The position numbers and the translations under genes are program-made. A DNA stretch of 64,000 nucleotides, taken from the NCBI GenBank assembly GCA_022113835.1, contig JAILWY010000015.1, positions 7,788,501 to 7,852,500 on the forward strand, read 5' to 3'. The stretch comes from Atopsyche davidsoni (lineage: Eukaryota; Arthropoda; Insecta; Trichoptera; Hydrobiosidae). The notes under the pieces were generated by a model. The model was not told the origin of the DNA and did no database searches. It was given only the letters and a program-made list of their open reading frames with translations. Positions 46,209-57,680 of this stretch are shown one piece after another (the stretch's first letter is position 1; each line of letters begins with the position of its first letter).

Positions 46209-46260
46209 CCGAATTACAGCCGAATGTTAACAAGCCAATAGCGTCTTATTTCGCGTTGTT
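46209..46260. repeat. fold-back element, half copy G
   Basis: A single arm with AGCCAATAGCGTCTTATT, matching the arm core of the fold-back family. The opposite arm is not convincing. Confidence 0.4.
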
Positions 46261-47445
46261 TACTAAGCATTAACCATAAAAATTACTCAACCGGATTGTT
46301 GGCTGAGATTTAAAAAAAATAAATCTCGCGTTAAGTGAACGATATCAGTGTGCAACGAGTGCGGACTCGGGAAATTTGTGTTATTCGCATGTTGGATAAA
46401 GCACATTAATTATCACGCCGGTCGTCGATAGACGTCACAATAGTGTTATCTTGCGTTTTTGATTAATTATGGCCGTGTGGATATAAATGACATTATGTGT
46501 TTTAGTCACAAACAAAGCTGTGTTTCTTTTTCGCAACCTCCTTAACAAACCCTTCAGGTGATCTTTGCTATGACGTGGTATAATTCTTGAACGGGATGAT
46601 TTTTTGCAAGTTAAAACCTCCAGCTTGAAATTGCATTATTTTAACTAGACTGCTGAATTAAAAGTAAGATTTGCGTTTCTCACGATCTGGCGCTAATTGT
46701 TAATTAGTAGCATTGAGCAATATTAGATTCCGGCCACTTTTGCGCTGAAAGAGCGGACCATCTCGTCGGTGCAAAAGGCTACCCGCGCGCCACCATTGTG
46801 AAATTACAAAGAGCCTCTTTTTTGACTTTTTCTCCGGGCTTGTCTAGTTTATTTATGGAGTCCCCGGGTATAGGCGCCCACAAAAAAAAAACCCCATTAA
46901 ACAGTGATACAGTTAAAGTTTACCGTAATCGTGTAATGTAGTCTGTACAGAATTAGAATTACATTATCTCTCCAGCATTCTTTCGATTTTTGTGAATAGT
47001 TAGTAAGTTATGGTGTTTAAAATATTTAAAACTTTGTCTTTTTTTAATGATATATAATAACATCGTTCTTAGTAATATTTTTAAATCATTCTGATATTTG
47101 TAAAAAAATGTAAAATACCTTAAAGGTAGCAAAAACTAATGTGAACGTGTAAGGTGAGTTAAACTGCCAATTTACACAAAAAAGGCAAAGTTTGGAGACT
47201 TAAACTGAAGAGTTGTAAAGACTGCATTTTGTATATATCTGTTTAACATTTACTGCAATTAACGAACCAACCAAAAGTAAAACTATTCAGGTTTATAACT
47301 ATTATAATTTATAATTTTATAATTTAAAAGTGCAATTCCACTTGTCGGAGGTACTTCCAGCAGGAAGCACGTCCGCGGCCGCTTCGTGTCTAGTTAACCC
47401 TAACGGTAGCGCAAGCGACAACATGTCGCCTGTCGCTAAGCTGAT
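46261..47445. other. non-repetitive GC patch at 46720-46870 in AT-rich DNA
   Basis: No gene seen. The patch contains CCATTGTG (Sox-like) and TTTAT motifs and could be regulatory. Confidence 0.3.
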
Positions 47446-47570
47446 TACACACGCTGCGACACAGCCGACAACCGAACGGTGATTGACCGACAGCGGTTTC
47501 TTATTTTGGGTGCATTTATGATTATCGACGTTATTGGCTAGTTATCGGTTGTGTTGCAGCGTCTGTAGCC
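47446..47570. repeat. fold-back element, copy B
   Basis: Arms GCTGCGACACAGCCGACAACCG and, inverted, CGGTTGTGTTGCAGCGTCTG flank a short middle with GACGTTATTGGCTAG. Same family as the copies at 49.4-49.7, 53.0, 55.9 and 63.2 kb. Confidence 0.6.
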
Positions 47571-48320
47571 AATTTTTATAACAACATCACACAAAGCGAT
47601 TTATCAGATAAGATATTTTGTTAAAATTTACTACTTTGTATCAAACAGGTATGCTATTTTTGTCTTTGACCGGTTTCTTGTTTGCATTATATGCATGCTT
47701 AGCGGATTTACTCAAATTCCTTCACCTCTTCGATATATACCTTGTTTAGTAATGTTGATTTTATTCCAGTCACTGTATCGCCTAGTTTTCTAAACGACAT
47801 AATTAGTAAACACGAGTGCTCTTCGGATGAATGGTAGTCTCCGCCGCCTCCGGACTGGCGTTTGTACCGAACCCAGCGTAACCCACTTCAGAAGCGAACC
47901 GAACTAAACATCAACAAAACGCTCACTTCTTCTTTGAAAAATTTGTAAGAAAATTAATTTACACCAAAACAGATTATCGACAAGTAAACACTACGTCTTA
48001 GTAATGATTTACAAATTTTAATTCACGCTGCCACGCCAAATGAAACTTATTTTTACTATATACGTAAAGATGTAAACATCTTGTGAAATCGTCTCTAAAA
48101 TACAAACTACGATGTTATTATTTCAACAATTTCCCGTCAATACATCGCATGTTAACATTTATACGTTGAATAAATAAAACACCGTGTAGGGCCTCACTCC
48201 AGATAAGCCAATTGGCGTATGTTTTACCTTGTTTCATTCGTTCCCACTAGCGTTTTCATTCGAGCGAGGGCGCAAGACTTACTTACACATGTGCGCTGTG
48301 CTCTACAGTATTATATTAGT

Positions 48321-48363
<43 letters not shown>

Positions 48364-48554
48364 TAATATAATTAAAATTAATTATTGCATTAATGCAACG
48401 TTTAATTCATATGGCTATTTTTTGGAATACTTTTTTTTTTTTTTTTCTCTTTTCGTTAAAATATGATCTTTCATATGTATGATCGCATACAGAGGAGGTG
48501 TCGACTTGTGTGTAGATAAGAGTGATTTGATTTTATTACCCACACGGAGAAAGT
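47571..48554. other. AT-rich with TA microsatellite
   Basis: (AT)18 at 48324-48359 and T20 near 48431-48446. No gene seen. Confidence 0.6.
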
Positions 48555-49407
48555 AATGCCGCGTCTATCGAGCAGGCCGACTCGTGGAAGTGGCCAAAAG
48601 GCCGCCCGGCGACCTTCCGGAAGCCTCCGCCGCTTCTGTGGAACGAACCGCCCGGCCATTTTTATTGTTTTCGTTTTTAATCGCAAACCTTTTTTAACCG
48701 GCCGCACCGGCGCAGAGGTTGTCGGCTGCGCTCGTTTTTACCTCCGCGGGTCATTGAATGGGGGAACCCTTCGTAATTCCACCTTTATTATTTGCTATGG
48801 TAGTTTTTTTTTGGACCCCCTCGATACATGTGCGCAAACCTTCCTCAGACTTATGCGCCACTTGATAAAGAAACACAATCCGAACTATTTTTATTACTTT
48901 TATTTATCTCATAAGATAGCCTTCATGTTGTAAAAAATAGTTTATCTTTAATTTGTGTATATTTTCTTCGGTCTGTAGCTCTCAATTAACTTTTAATAAA
49001 TAAGTCGTTACCGCTAAAACACTAGTTTTTAATTACATGCGACGATGTGCATACGTAAAAAAGCTAACGAGCGGCCATAAATGTATGCTAAGGTGAATTT
49101 TATTCAATAATAACAGGTCCGATCAAAGAAGTTCCTATGGAAGCCGAGACTGACGGCGGCCAAACATTACGAAACAAAATGATCAACAACAATGGCCGCT
49201 GCAATATCTATCATTAAACACAATCGTCTATTATAATTTCCATTGAATGTGAGTATTTTTGGCTCGCTTTCGATTCCGTCAATCTCGTATAGTTCTTTTT
49301 GTATTGGATTTTTTTTCTTCGCTGGCCATTTTTTACCGTCGGCGGTGCTCGGTTTTTAGAAAGCGTAACGCCGCGCGGCCGCAGCCTGCCTCGGCGCCCG
49401 GCAAGGC
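48555..49407. other. GC-rich island 48555-48780, then AT-rich
   Basis: The 125-codon plus frame (48556-48933) has a basic, low-complexity start and no domain; a minus frame overlaps it. No supported gene. Non-repetitive sequence at 49125-49205. Confidence 0.35.
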
Positions 49408-49540
49408 GGCACAGCCGGCACAGCCGACACCGCTGGCAACCGACTTGCAATTAACCAAGAGCGTCCTTTTATTTTGTGGCTTAGCCTAACTAAATAACGC
49501 TAAAAAAGACGCTAATGGCTAGCGACCGTCGGCGGCCGGA
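49408..49540. repeat. fold-back element, copy C1
   Basis: Left arm CACAGCCGACACCGCTGGCA..ACTTGCAATTAACCAAGAGCGTC, right arm GACGCTAATGGCTAGCGACCG. It sits immediately beside copy C2. Confidence 0.6.
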
Positions 49541-49568
49541 GGCGCGACAGAGGAAAATCAATGGTCCG

Positions 49569-49722
49569 GCTGCACCCGCAGCGACACGACTGACAACCGA
49601 CTTGCAATTAGCCAATAGCATTCTATTACTTTGGGTATTTTTTTGTAGCTTAGTTTAAGTTAATAACGCAAAAGAAGACGCTATTGGCTAGTTAGCATTC
49701 GGTTGTTAGTTGTGTTGAACTT
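49569..49722. repeat. fold-back element, copy C2
   Basis: Arms GCAGCGACACGACTGACAAC..AGCCAATAGC and GACGCTATTGGCTAG..GGTTGTTAGTTGTGTTG. About 55 nt of AT-rich sequence forms the middle. The clearest full-length copy, with copy F. Confidence 0.7.
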
Positions 49723-51359
49723 CGTGCGTAAATAAATAATTTTACAAGGATTGTGAAAAACTTTATATGCATGTTTATTTATCATTTTTCTAGTCAGTAT
49801 TCAATATTTATCAAAGTCGGCAATGTTTTCTATTTATATGTATAATTTAATCGAATAACTCAAAACCGGTGGGTATCATCCTTTAACTTTTTATCGTTAA
49901 TATTTTTAGGCACAATACGAACCCTTTGGTTGCTATTAAATCTTTAATTTACATTTTGTTTTTAATTAATGTTATACGTAACAAATTATTCTGATTTTGT
50001 AATAGCTATTGCTAAATCTGAGTACACGTGTGATAATAGTTAACAAAAAGTAGTAGCAATACATAACAAATGTAGATGATGCCGATAATACTAACAGCAC
50101 AGTATAATATTTAATGGCATTTTCTTAAATTGATCGAATTATGAAACTAGAACCATTCTTATAACCGCAGTCTATATGAACCGGTAAACGTTGTTGACGA
50201 GAAATATTAGATGCATTTATGTTACTCCCTCCCTCTCAATTTGAAAAATGTCGTGTTAATCAATCGTGAAAATTCAGTGACTTACTTTATACGACCAATA
50301 CTTTCTAATGAACTCATTCTCATTAGCTCGTTTCGTCCACACCCTCGTTTGCAATCTCGCGTTAAGGGTTCGACAACACCGCAATACGGTAATAACGCAT
50401 GTCATCCACTCGCTTCGGTAATAAGTGTTGGCCGGTCGTGAAAAAGCCGCCATCAAAAATGTTGCTCGATGCCCGATGTCTTGTCCCAATGCCGTGAGCA
50501 CACACCGAATAACAATTAGCCGCCTTGCACGCGATCGATACCCACCGCTGAAAACTTCTACAAAATTATAACACGGGCCTATAATTTGATTCGGCGGAAT
50601 CATGAGAATTGTTATCCGTCTCCGGGAAGCAGTATTCACGGAGCGTTATCTCTCTCGCTCTTATCGACTTTCGCGTATGGATTTTGCGAATTATGTTTTT
50701 TTTTTCTTTTGTGGCCGGCAAATTGATTACACAGCGGACGGGGGCGTCCCGATGTACAATAATGTTCCAGTTTTACGATGCGTTTTATTTATCGGGGTGG
50801 GCCGCTGCGTGCTCTGAATAAGGGATAAGCGGGCGGACGCCGGCGGACGTTTTGTCCGTGACATTCGGGCGCAAACTTCCACTCAAATGTTACATGTCAT
50901 TGAATATATTACCATTACGTATGAAATGGATCAAGGTGTACCGCGCCGGAGAAAGGCTACGCTTCTGTTCTATCGTGGACAATGAGACGATAATAGACCC
51001 AACGAGAGACGAAAGCCGGCTAATGTATTATACCCCTTTTATTTCAACAATAGAAGAAACGTATTGTTTTAGTTTTTTTGGTGCATTCTGTAAAAATGCA
51101 ACAAATGTGTTCACCGAGCAGAGATAACAATATCACAATCGTACCTGCCTAGTTTTTGTTTTTATCTTGTTGATTTATTATAAGTGAGATTGCGCGGATG
51201 TGTATTTTTGATATAAAATATAATTTCTTCAAAAATATTATTTGAAGATACTCGCAGACTTCACGCCTGTATTTTCGTTTCAGTATTATAATTTAGACCT
51301 TTTGGTTATTTTAAAGTTTTTATTGGAATATTTACTCACCCTTTCGTTTGAAGGGGGGA
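49723..51359. other. AT-rich, GC-richer at 50300-50960
   Basis: No supported gene. Open frames at 50211-51127 on both strands are short and have no domains. Confidence 0.45.
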
Positions 51360-51935
51360 TATCGATTTTGAAAAGTCTCCGCACCGTACCCGAGGCCTCA
51401 ATCAGAGTCTGAAAGTCTACCCTTTCGGGACGAACTTTCCGCGTGTATGTAAACACTTACCCGGCTGATTGATCGAGAAATTTCGTTTATGGCAACACTG
51501 AATTATGAAGTTTTTTTTTTGTTAGTTTACCGTGCCATTGGTGCCGTATTATTTAACAACTCGACTAATTGTGTCGTTAATGCCAGTTCTGTCGACGAGC
51601 ACGCCGGCTTATGCAATATTTCAATTCGCTTCGAGTCTAACGGAGAACATCCCAAAGCGGCATGCAAATTTCTTTGGACTATTTGAAAACAAACAGCCAA
51701 GGGATTCGATCGAGTAAAACACCCGAGTATCGCCACAATCTGCTCGGATGTACGATTCCCGTAACAAAGGACGCCCCGTGGGATATCGTGACCTACATTC
51801 TGCGCTGGAAGAAAGCGCTCCACGGGCTCGGAACTAACTCCGTCCATAATGTACTCCACTGGCGGCCGACTATGCAAATGCGTTTCACTCTCTACTGTAC
51901 ACGGGCACACCGTGCACCTGGAATCTAACGCTAAT
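51360..51935. other. non-repetitive GC-rich block, possible regulatory element
   Basis: Open on both strands (minus 51527-51949, 140 codons; plus frames 51489-51928), which is more typical of constrained non-coding DNA or chance than of a gene. Contains a POU-type octamer ATGCAAAT (51875-51882, with TATGCAAATG). No protein family recognised. Confidence 0.3.
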
Positions 51936-52720
51936 GAATACTTATTCAATAACCATTTAAAGATAATTCATTTTATCGGCTTGTAAATCACCAAGCATAA
52001 TTTTCCAATCTTAAACTCCTTTCTTCTCTTTCCTTACCGACTCAGCCCCCCCCCCCCCCCTTAATCTGTTTGCAATCAATACTGTTGAGTTTTCTAACAA
52101 AGGTGTACACTTGAAAACGAGAGAGTAAATTCCCGAAACTAGTCGTCCGTTTGTAGCTTACTATCGCATGTATTATTAGGATTCTGCACAGACTCGTGTT
52201 CAGGGCTATCGAAGCGAAATAATTTTTTATTTTAAAAATGTTTTTAAATGCATAACAATTCTATGCAAGTAGTTGGTACAACTGCACTCAGTTGTTTATG
52301 TTGCATTATTGCCGAGTCGGCGAGTGATAACCTTGACACCTGCGAGAGGCGATTAAGCGAATTTCCAAGAAAAAGGATCACTGCGGTTTTGTTAAAAATA
52401 TACAGCAAAAGTTTGCTCAGTATCGAACAAAACCGACAATAGAACGAACCGGCAAACAAAACGATCGCTCAGACGTGCTTCTATTCAATTTGATAAAAAA
52501 CGTAATTACTTTTGACTTCAAAAAAAAAAAACATTTCAACAATGCATTACTGAGGATCGCTGTCTAGTGCATGATTTAAATTGTTTTTATATTCGCAAAA
52601 AAAATATTATCCGAATCAGGGTTGGCAAATATCTAGTTTCTGAAAATATCATCACTTTTTTTTTTTTAGTCATATATGATTATTTACATTCGATCACAGT
52701 GTTTTAATGTATTGCGCAAT
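51936..52720. other. AT-rich with poly-C
   Basis: C15 at 52046-52060. No gene seen. Confidence 0.5.
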
Positions 52721-53047
52721 CGAATCGCCGGTGTCGGGTTTTGTTATTATTGCGCTCGGGGAAAATAATCAGTCGCGGCGGGCGGGGCTGGCGGGGCTGG
52801 CGGGGCGGGCGGGGTGGCCGCACGTTTGGCGGCGCGTAAAGAAATGACCGGCGGGCGACCCACTTCGCGCGGCCTTGCGCTGCCATTGGGCAAGAGCGCG
52901 ACGCTCGCCCCGCCGCGCTATACCGCTTCGGGCGGGCGCCGGGCTGCCCCCCCCCCCCTGCCCCGCGCCCCCCCCTGCCCCCCTGCCCCGCGCCCCCCCT
53001 GCCCCGCCCCCCGCCCCGCGCCCCGCCCCGCGCACTCCGCGGCTCCC
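52721..53047. repeat. G-rich and C-rich minisatellites
   Basis: GGCGGGGCT units on the plus strand at 52776-52817 and a CCCCTGCCCCGCG-type C-rich array at 52945-53033. Both could form four-stranded structures, the second on the minus strand. Long frames here encode only Gly/Arg or Pro/Ala repeats. Confidence 0.7.
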
Positions 53048-53246
53048 AAGTCTCTTGCGACCGATTGCAATCACCCAATAGCGTCCCTTTATCATCAGTA
53101 ATTTTTATAGTTTTGCCTAAAGACCGCTTCGCAGGTCGCTACCCAACATGCGACCACTTCCAATTACCCCCCAACGTTACGCGTCGCAAAAAAAAAACAC
53201 CCAAAGTAAAGAGACACTATTGGCTGATTGCAAATCGGTCATGAGA
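53048..53246. repeat. fold-back element, copy D
   Basis: Arms at about 53052-53091 (CTTGCGACCGATTGCAATCA, CCAATAGCGTCCCTTTA) and 53206-53245 (TAAAGAGACACTATTGGCTG, ATTGCAAATCGGTC) pair along about 40 nt. The right arm is also the start of the 139-bp tandem array. Confidence 0.65.
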
Positions 53247-54050
53247 CACCATTTTGCATTGAAGATCTGCAATAAAGACCTGCACACCCGTAGTAACCAA
53301 TCGTGCTAACAACTTGCAGCTAGAGCCATAAAAAAACACCCAAAGTAAAGAGACATTATTGGTTTATTGCAAATCGGTCATGTGCCACCATTTTGCACTG
53401 AAGATCTGCAATAAAGACCTGCACACCCGTAGTAACCAATCGTGCTAACAACTTGCAGCTAGAGCCATAAAAAAACACCCAAAGTAAAGAGACACTATTG
53501 GCTGATTGCAAATCTGTCATGTGCCACCATTTTGCATTGAAGATCTGCAATAATGACCTGCACACCCGTAGTAACCAATCGCGCTAACAACTTGCAGCTG
53601 TAGGTTGTCCCAAAATTAACGCAAGATTTGAATTTGTCGCCATTTTTGCGGTAAAGTTTTAGAAGGCTGCCAAGCTTTCATTATTTTTTAAATATTGTTC
53701 AATAATGAAGACACGCTGTACTATCGTGTAACGCTCCATTTTTAATAACCCTATACTGTCAGCTGGTGTTCCCAAAACTTTACGTCAAAAATGGCGACAA
53801 ATTCAAATCTTGCGTTAATTTTGGATCCCTTTAGAACCATAAAAAAACACCCAAAGTAAAGAGACACTATTGGCTGATTGCAAATCGGCCATGTGCCACC
53901 ATTTTCCACTGAAGATCCGTAATAAAGGCCTGCACATCCGTAGTAAACAATCGCGCCAACAACTTGCAGTTAGAACCATAAAAAAAACACCCAAAATAAA
54001 GGAACGCTATTGGCTAGTGAGAAAACGGCCTAGTGCATCAAATAAAGATG
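53198..54050. repeat. 139-bp tandem array interrupted by a MITE
   Basis: Units begin CACCCAAAGTAAAGAGACAC at 53198, 53337 and 53476 (exact 139-bp spacing), then 53848 and a partial unit at 53988. A DNA element at 53603-53831 splits the third unit. Each unit carries both a right-arm-like ATTGGCTGATTGCAAATC and a left-arm-like ACACCCGTAGTAACCAATCG, so the array derives from the fold-back element before it. Confidence 0.9.
53603..53831. mobile_element. mariner-like MITE inserted in the tandem array
   Basis: 229 bp flanked by TA (53601-53602 and 53832-53833). Arms 53610-53660 and 53774-53824 are almost perfectly inverted for about 51 bp, starting CCAAAATTAACGCAAGATTT. The TAGGTTGTCCC end is like insect mariner ends. 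No transposase frame. Confidence 0.8.
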
Positions 54051-54063
54051 GAATCATCTAGCA

Positions 54064-54172
54064 CAGTGGCTCCCAAAGTGGTTCCTACAGATCTCTGGGA
54101 TCATTCAGGAGTCCTTAGAAAATTAAAATCGATTTGGAGGTCCCTGAAAAACGTCAGAGGGTCCGCGCAGGG
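54064..54172. mobile_element. truncated hAT end
   Basis: CAGTGGCTCCCAAAGTGG and about 109 bp that match, inverted, the right end of the hAT MITE at 55438-55536 (shared AAATTAAAATCGATTTGG). The other end of this copy is not found. Confidence 0.65.
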
Positions 54173-55106
54173 TTAAATATAAAATTAATATTGAAGTTAA
54201 AATAAATTACATTATCATGCTAGAATTCTCAGACTACACCTATTTAGGTCATTGGAGCATATCCTGAGAAACGAGGCCCTCAAAGACATGATCCATTTAA
54301 AAATGACTAGGTGGCAACCAGTAATAGATAACGAGGAAATGTACAATATTTAATAAAATAAAATCATTAAAGTAAATAAATTCTTTCACGCCTAAAAAAA
54401 CGAACAAACTTTCGGGTACACCTACTAGCATTCTGGTATTTCAAACGTTTTGCATTGTTTTTTAACACCTAGCAAAATAATGAAATCAAATTTAAATAAT
54501 GATTTACATGAGTATAAATGAGCAATTCTACACTAAATTAACTGGTATGATTATTTCCGCTGGTGCTATTATGTATAAGTTACTATCTAGCTTATGTAAT
54601 ATATCTACTTTATTAATTACACACTATAATGTGCATAATATTGATACCTATTTCTTGGAAAAAAACTAGCTTGTCGACTTGTTATATACCCATAACTGTT
54701 ATGTTACTAGAGTGTAAGACTCACGTGTATTATACAAAATTTTGATAATTGTATATTTACACCATTTACATCTTTTTAAAACTCTTTTTATATAATAAAG
54801 AATTTTATATTCTATTAAAGCGAAAAAAAAAACGGTTACACCATTCCTTGCACTTTTTTAAATTTAATTTAATTTGCAAATATTTTTTTTTATAAGAATT
54901 AATACCCAGGCAATAATGATCATCTGTGGTAATAATTTTGAACAATGAAATGTGGTTTATATTTAATAAATCCCCACTTATCGTAATCAAAATACGTCGC
55001 CACAACAATAAGCGTTATCCTGCGACGCTATATAAATATATAAATATTGGTTTAAATGTAGTTTTATCACAATTTTTGCATATCAAACTCTCAAAACACT
55101 GAGATC
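54173..55106. other. AT-rich, no gene seen
   Basis: Lies between two hAT ends in opposite orientation. No transposase frame, so I do not read the whole as one element. Confidence 0.5.
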
Positions 55107-55114
55107 GGCTAGAG

Positions 55115-55536
55115 CAGTGGTTCTCAAACTCTTTTGGCCCGCGGACCCCCTTTCATGGTCAAAACTTGTCCACGGACCCCCTTTCATAGTCAAAACTTGC
55201 CTACGGCCCCTAGATGAAAAACTACATAAATTCATATTATAGACTAGTTGGTGCAAGTATCGACTCTATTGGGTTCCTGTATTAACCTACCTGACTCACT
55301 GTTTTTACATGTTTTTTATGCATCTGTCTATATTTATATTTTACTTAGGACGTAAAAATCGCTAATAATGTATTTATTTTAACTTTATTAATAAATTAAT
55401 AAAAATGTGTCACAACTTTTTTATTTTATATTAAACCTTGCGCGGACCCCCTGACGTTGTTCAGGGACCCCCAAATCGATTTTAATTTTCTAAGGACCCC
55501 CTGAATGGTCCGTAGGGACCACTTTGAGAAGCACTG
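55115..55536. mobile_element. hAT-type MITE
   Basis: 422 bp. Ends CAGTGGTTCTCAAACT and, inverted, CAGTGCTTCTCAAAGT. Flanked by GGCTAGAG (55107-55114) and GGCCAGAG (55537-55544), 7 of 8 matching, the 8-bp duplication expected of hAT. GCGGACCCCCT motifs recur inside. No coding capacity. Confidence 0.85.
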
Positions 55537-55544
55537 GGCCAGAG

Positions 55545-55839
55545 GAAGAAACGCTATTCAAGGTTTATCATATTCGATGGTTTGGCACAATTGTTTGGGC
55601 ATTTCACGTATTTGCATTTGCATAGCCGGCAGCGCTGTGGGATTCGTATGGAGAGGACCTTCAGCGCGCACACGCGGACAGCCTCCGAGCACAGTTAGGT
55701 AACTGGACCATTAAAACGCGCAAAGTGTTACGCGACCTTAGCACGGATCAAACTGACAGCCGACTTTCCGCCTCGGCGCCCCCCGCGGGCGTCCCGCCGC
55801 CCCTGCACAGAGGAGGAGCGCCCATCTCCTTGCTCAACA
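55545..55839. other. GC-rich stretch, no gene seen
   Basis: Non-repetitive CpG-rich sequence (55620-55830). Open frames are short and unsupported. Confidence 0.4.
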
Positions 55840-55982
55840 CGTGCTGTCGATCACAATCATCGCCGGCTAGCGACACATCCGGCGACCGGCCAACAACTGA
55901 CTATACTTTTTTTGCGATATTGTCGAAAAAAATCCCAATAGCAATTTTTTGTTCGGTCGTCAGTTGTATTGCAACGTGTGTA
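55840..55982. repeat. fold-back element, copy E (degenerate)
   Basis: Right arm CCCAATAGCA..GTTCGGTCGTCAGTTGTATT and GCAACGTG. Left arm CACGTGCTGTCG..GGCGACCGGCCAACAACTGA pairs imperfectly. Same family, decayed. Confidence 0.5.
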
Positions 55983-56940
55983 CTGCGCTTTGATTTTTAT
56001 TGCTCCGGATAAACGCTTTTTTTATCACTGTGTGGATCAGCTGGTTAAACTTTTTTCATTGTTCTTGCTTTACGGCTCTTGTATAACTAGTAGCTGTGTC
56101 GGTTTATATGTTAATAATATCTAGAAAGGAAGCATCTTGGTGTAGTGTTGAACCGTATATGCTAGGTGAAGCCATACATTACTTGCCACAATAAAATAAC
56201 ATCGCGCTGACTACCCTAAAGGTAATATGTTTCTTCGTTTTTTTTTTATTATTCATAATAAAAACTAAATTTGTTAACACGTTTTAAAAAATGCAATCAT
56301 TTTTTTAAATCTTTGTCTAATATAAAATCTTCACAGCGTAAAAAACACAATTGGGGTTGATCATATACAGAACCGTGGGTCACTTCAGGTTCAACTTAAT
56401 TTATTTTTATGCATGAGACGTCGGAATTCTAACATCAATATTAATTAAGAAATGCCTGCGATATCCTATTCTTCTACTAACACTCGCGCAGTTGCTCGCG
56501 GTAAGGCTTCGTTTGGAGTATTTTTATGCGCAGTAAAATTTATAAAAAATCGATCGGTATAATTTTACCGGTCGACAAAATAAATAAAAAAAATGTATGA
56601 ATATAGATAATACGGCTGCGTGGATTCTAATCTTGTGAAATAAATTAACCGAATAATTTATTTAAAGACGGATAATGATACAGAGGTATACCCACATAGC
56701 GTCGGAATACTAATTGGACAAATTATTATTGAATTAGTTAATCGCGTCAGAACACGGAGATTAATACGCAGAACGTAGCGATAAATAATTCCCGGAATAT
56801 TAATATTTAATCTGGAAATATTTCACGAATCACCAAATAATAATACCGAAATGCAAGTACACGAACCCACTTGAGGCGGCCCTAAATCACGATTCTCCGC
56901 TCGCTTTTAATTTAGTATAGCGGAATAATAAAAACTCCAT
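55983..56940. other. AT-rich, no gene seen
   Basis: Nothing recognised. Confidence 0.5.
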
Positions 56941-57400
56941 AATCCCGGCGGGTCGGGGGGGCGGGGGGCGGGGGATGAGGGATGAGGAGAGCCTCCATCC
57001 CGCCCCGGCTTTCGGTACAATTTGTTCTGGAATCATCCATTCCGCTTTAAATTTGAAGACACCCACCCCCGGCGCCTTCCCGGAAAACACGCCCGGCTCC
57101 GACTTTCCCCGTCTATCTGCGCAGAGTGGTCCGAATTATATCGCTAAGCCGGGCGGCGGCGGAGTCTCATTACTGATTACTGGCGGGGGCGAGGGGCGAG
57201 GGGCGCTACGTGCTAATTTATCAACTCGCTTATTGGAACAACAACCCTGTTGTCGTCCGCTTTATATACTCGAGGCTTTGTTTGCTAACCGGGCGTTGAA
57301 TCATCAAAAGTACTGCGTGCACCTACTGCCAGATGATTCAATTAGACTAAGCTTGTCAGGTAAACGTTTCGTGACTTTTCTGGTAGTTCTGACATTCCAC
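56941..57400. other. GC-rich island with G-quadruplex motif
   Basis: 56950-56981 has five runs of three to seven G with loops of one to four bases. A second G-rich run lies at 57182-57206. The 143-codon frame 56975-57406 shows no domain. Confidence 0.5.
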
Positions 57401-57462
57401 GCTTAAATATGTTTTATTGCAATAAAATTGCCATTTCTTAAAATATAAAGACAAAAATATTG

Positions 57463-57680
57463 AAAATTGATTAAAGAAACTCTATTTGTGTGTGGGATTT
57501 GAACCCCATTAATTGGCATAATAAGTACGTTGTTTCACTTATAGGATATGATTGTTAAAAATTTCAGTGATTCGTTGGTATAATTGGTAATGCACCGGTC
57601 ATGTAAGCTTGGGGAAATCCCACACAAATCACGATGAAATTTTTCTGAGAGTTTCTTTAATCGATTTGAAAAAATGTACT
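57463..57680. repeat. inverted pair of tRNA-like (SINE) fragments
   Basis: 57463-57508 and 57608-57676 are inverted relative to each other: both read GGGGTTCAAATCCCACAC or its decayed form, followed by GAGTTTCTTTAATC. The right copy is preceded by TTGGTATAATTGGTAATGCA, a tRNA A-box-like sequence. Fits two head-to-head SINE pieces. Not a working tRNA. Confidence 0.5.

Noticed and set aside
52704..53101. Frames of 95-124 codons on both strands encoding Gly/Arg or Pro/Ala repeats
   Set aside because: Produced by G-rich and C-rich minisatellites.
54064..55536. One 1.47-kb hAT element spanning both inverted ends
   Set aside because: The internal end at 55115 has its own near-perfect 8-bp duplication with the right end, while the outer pair has none. 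Two separate elements fit better.
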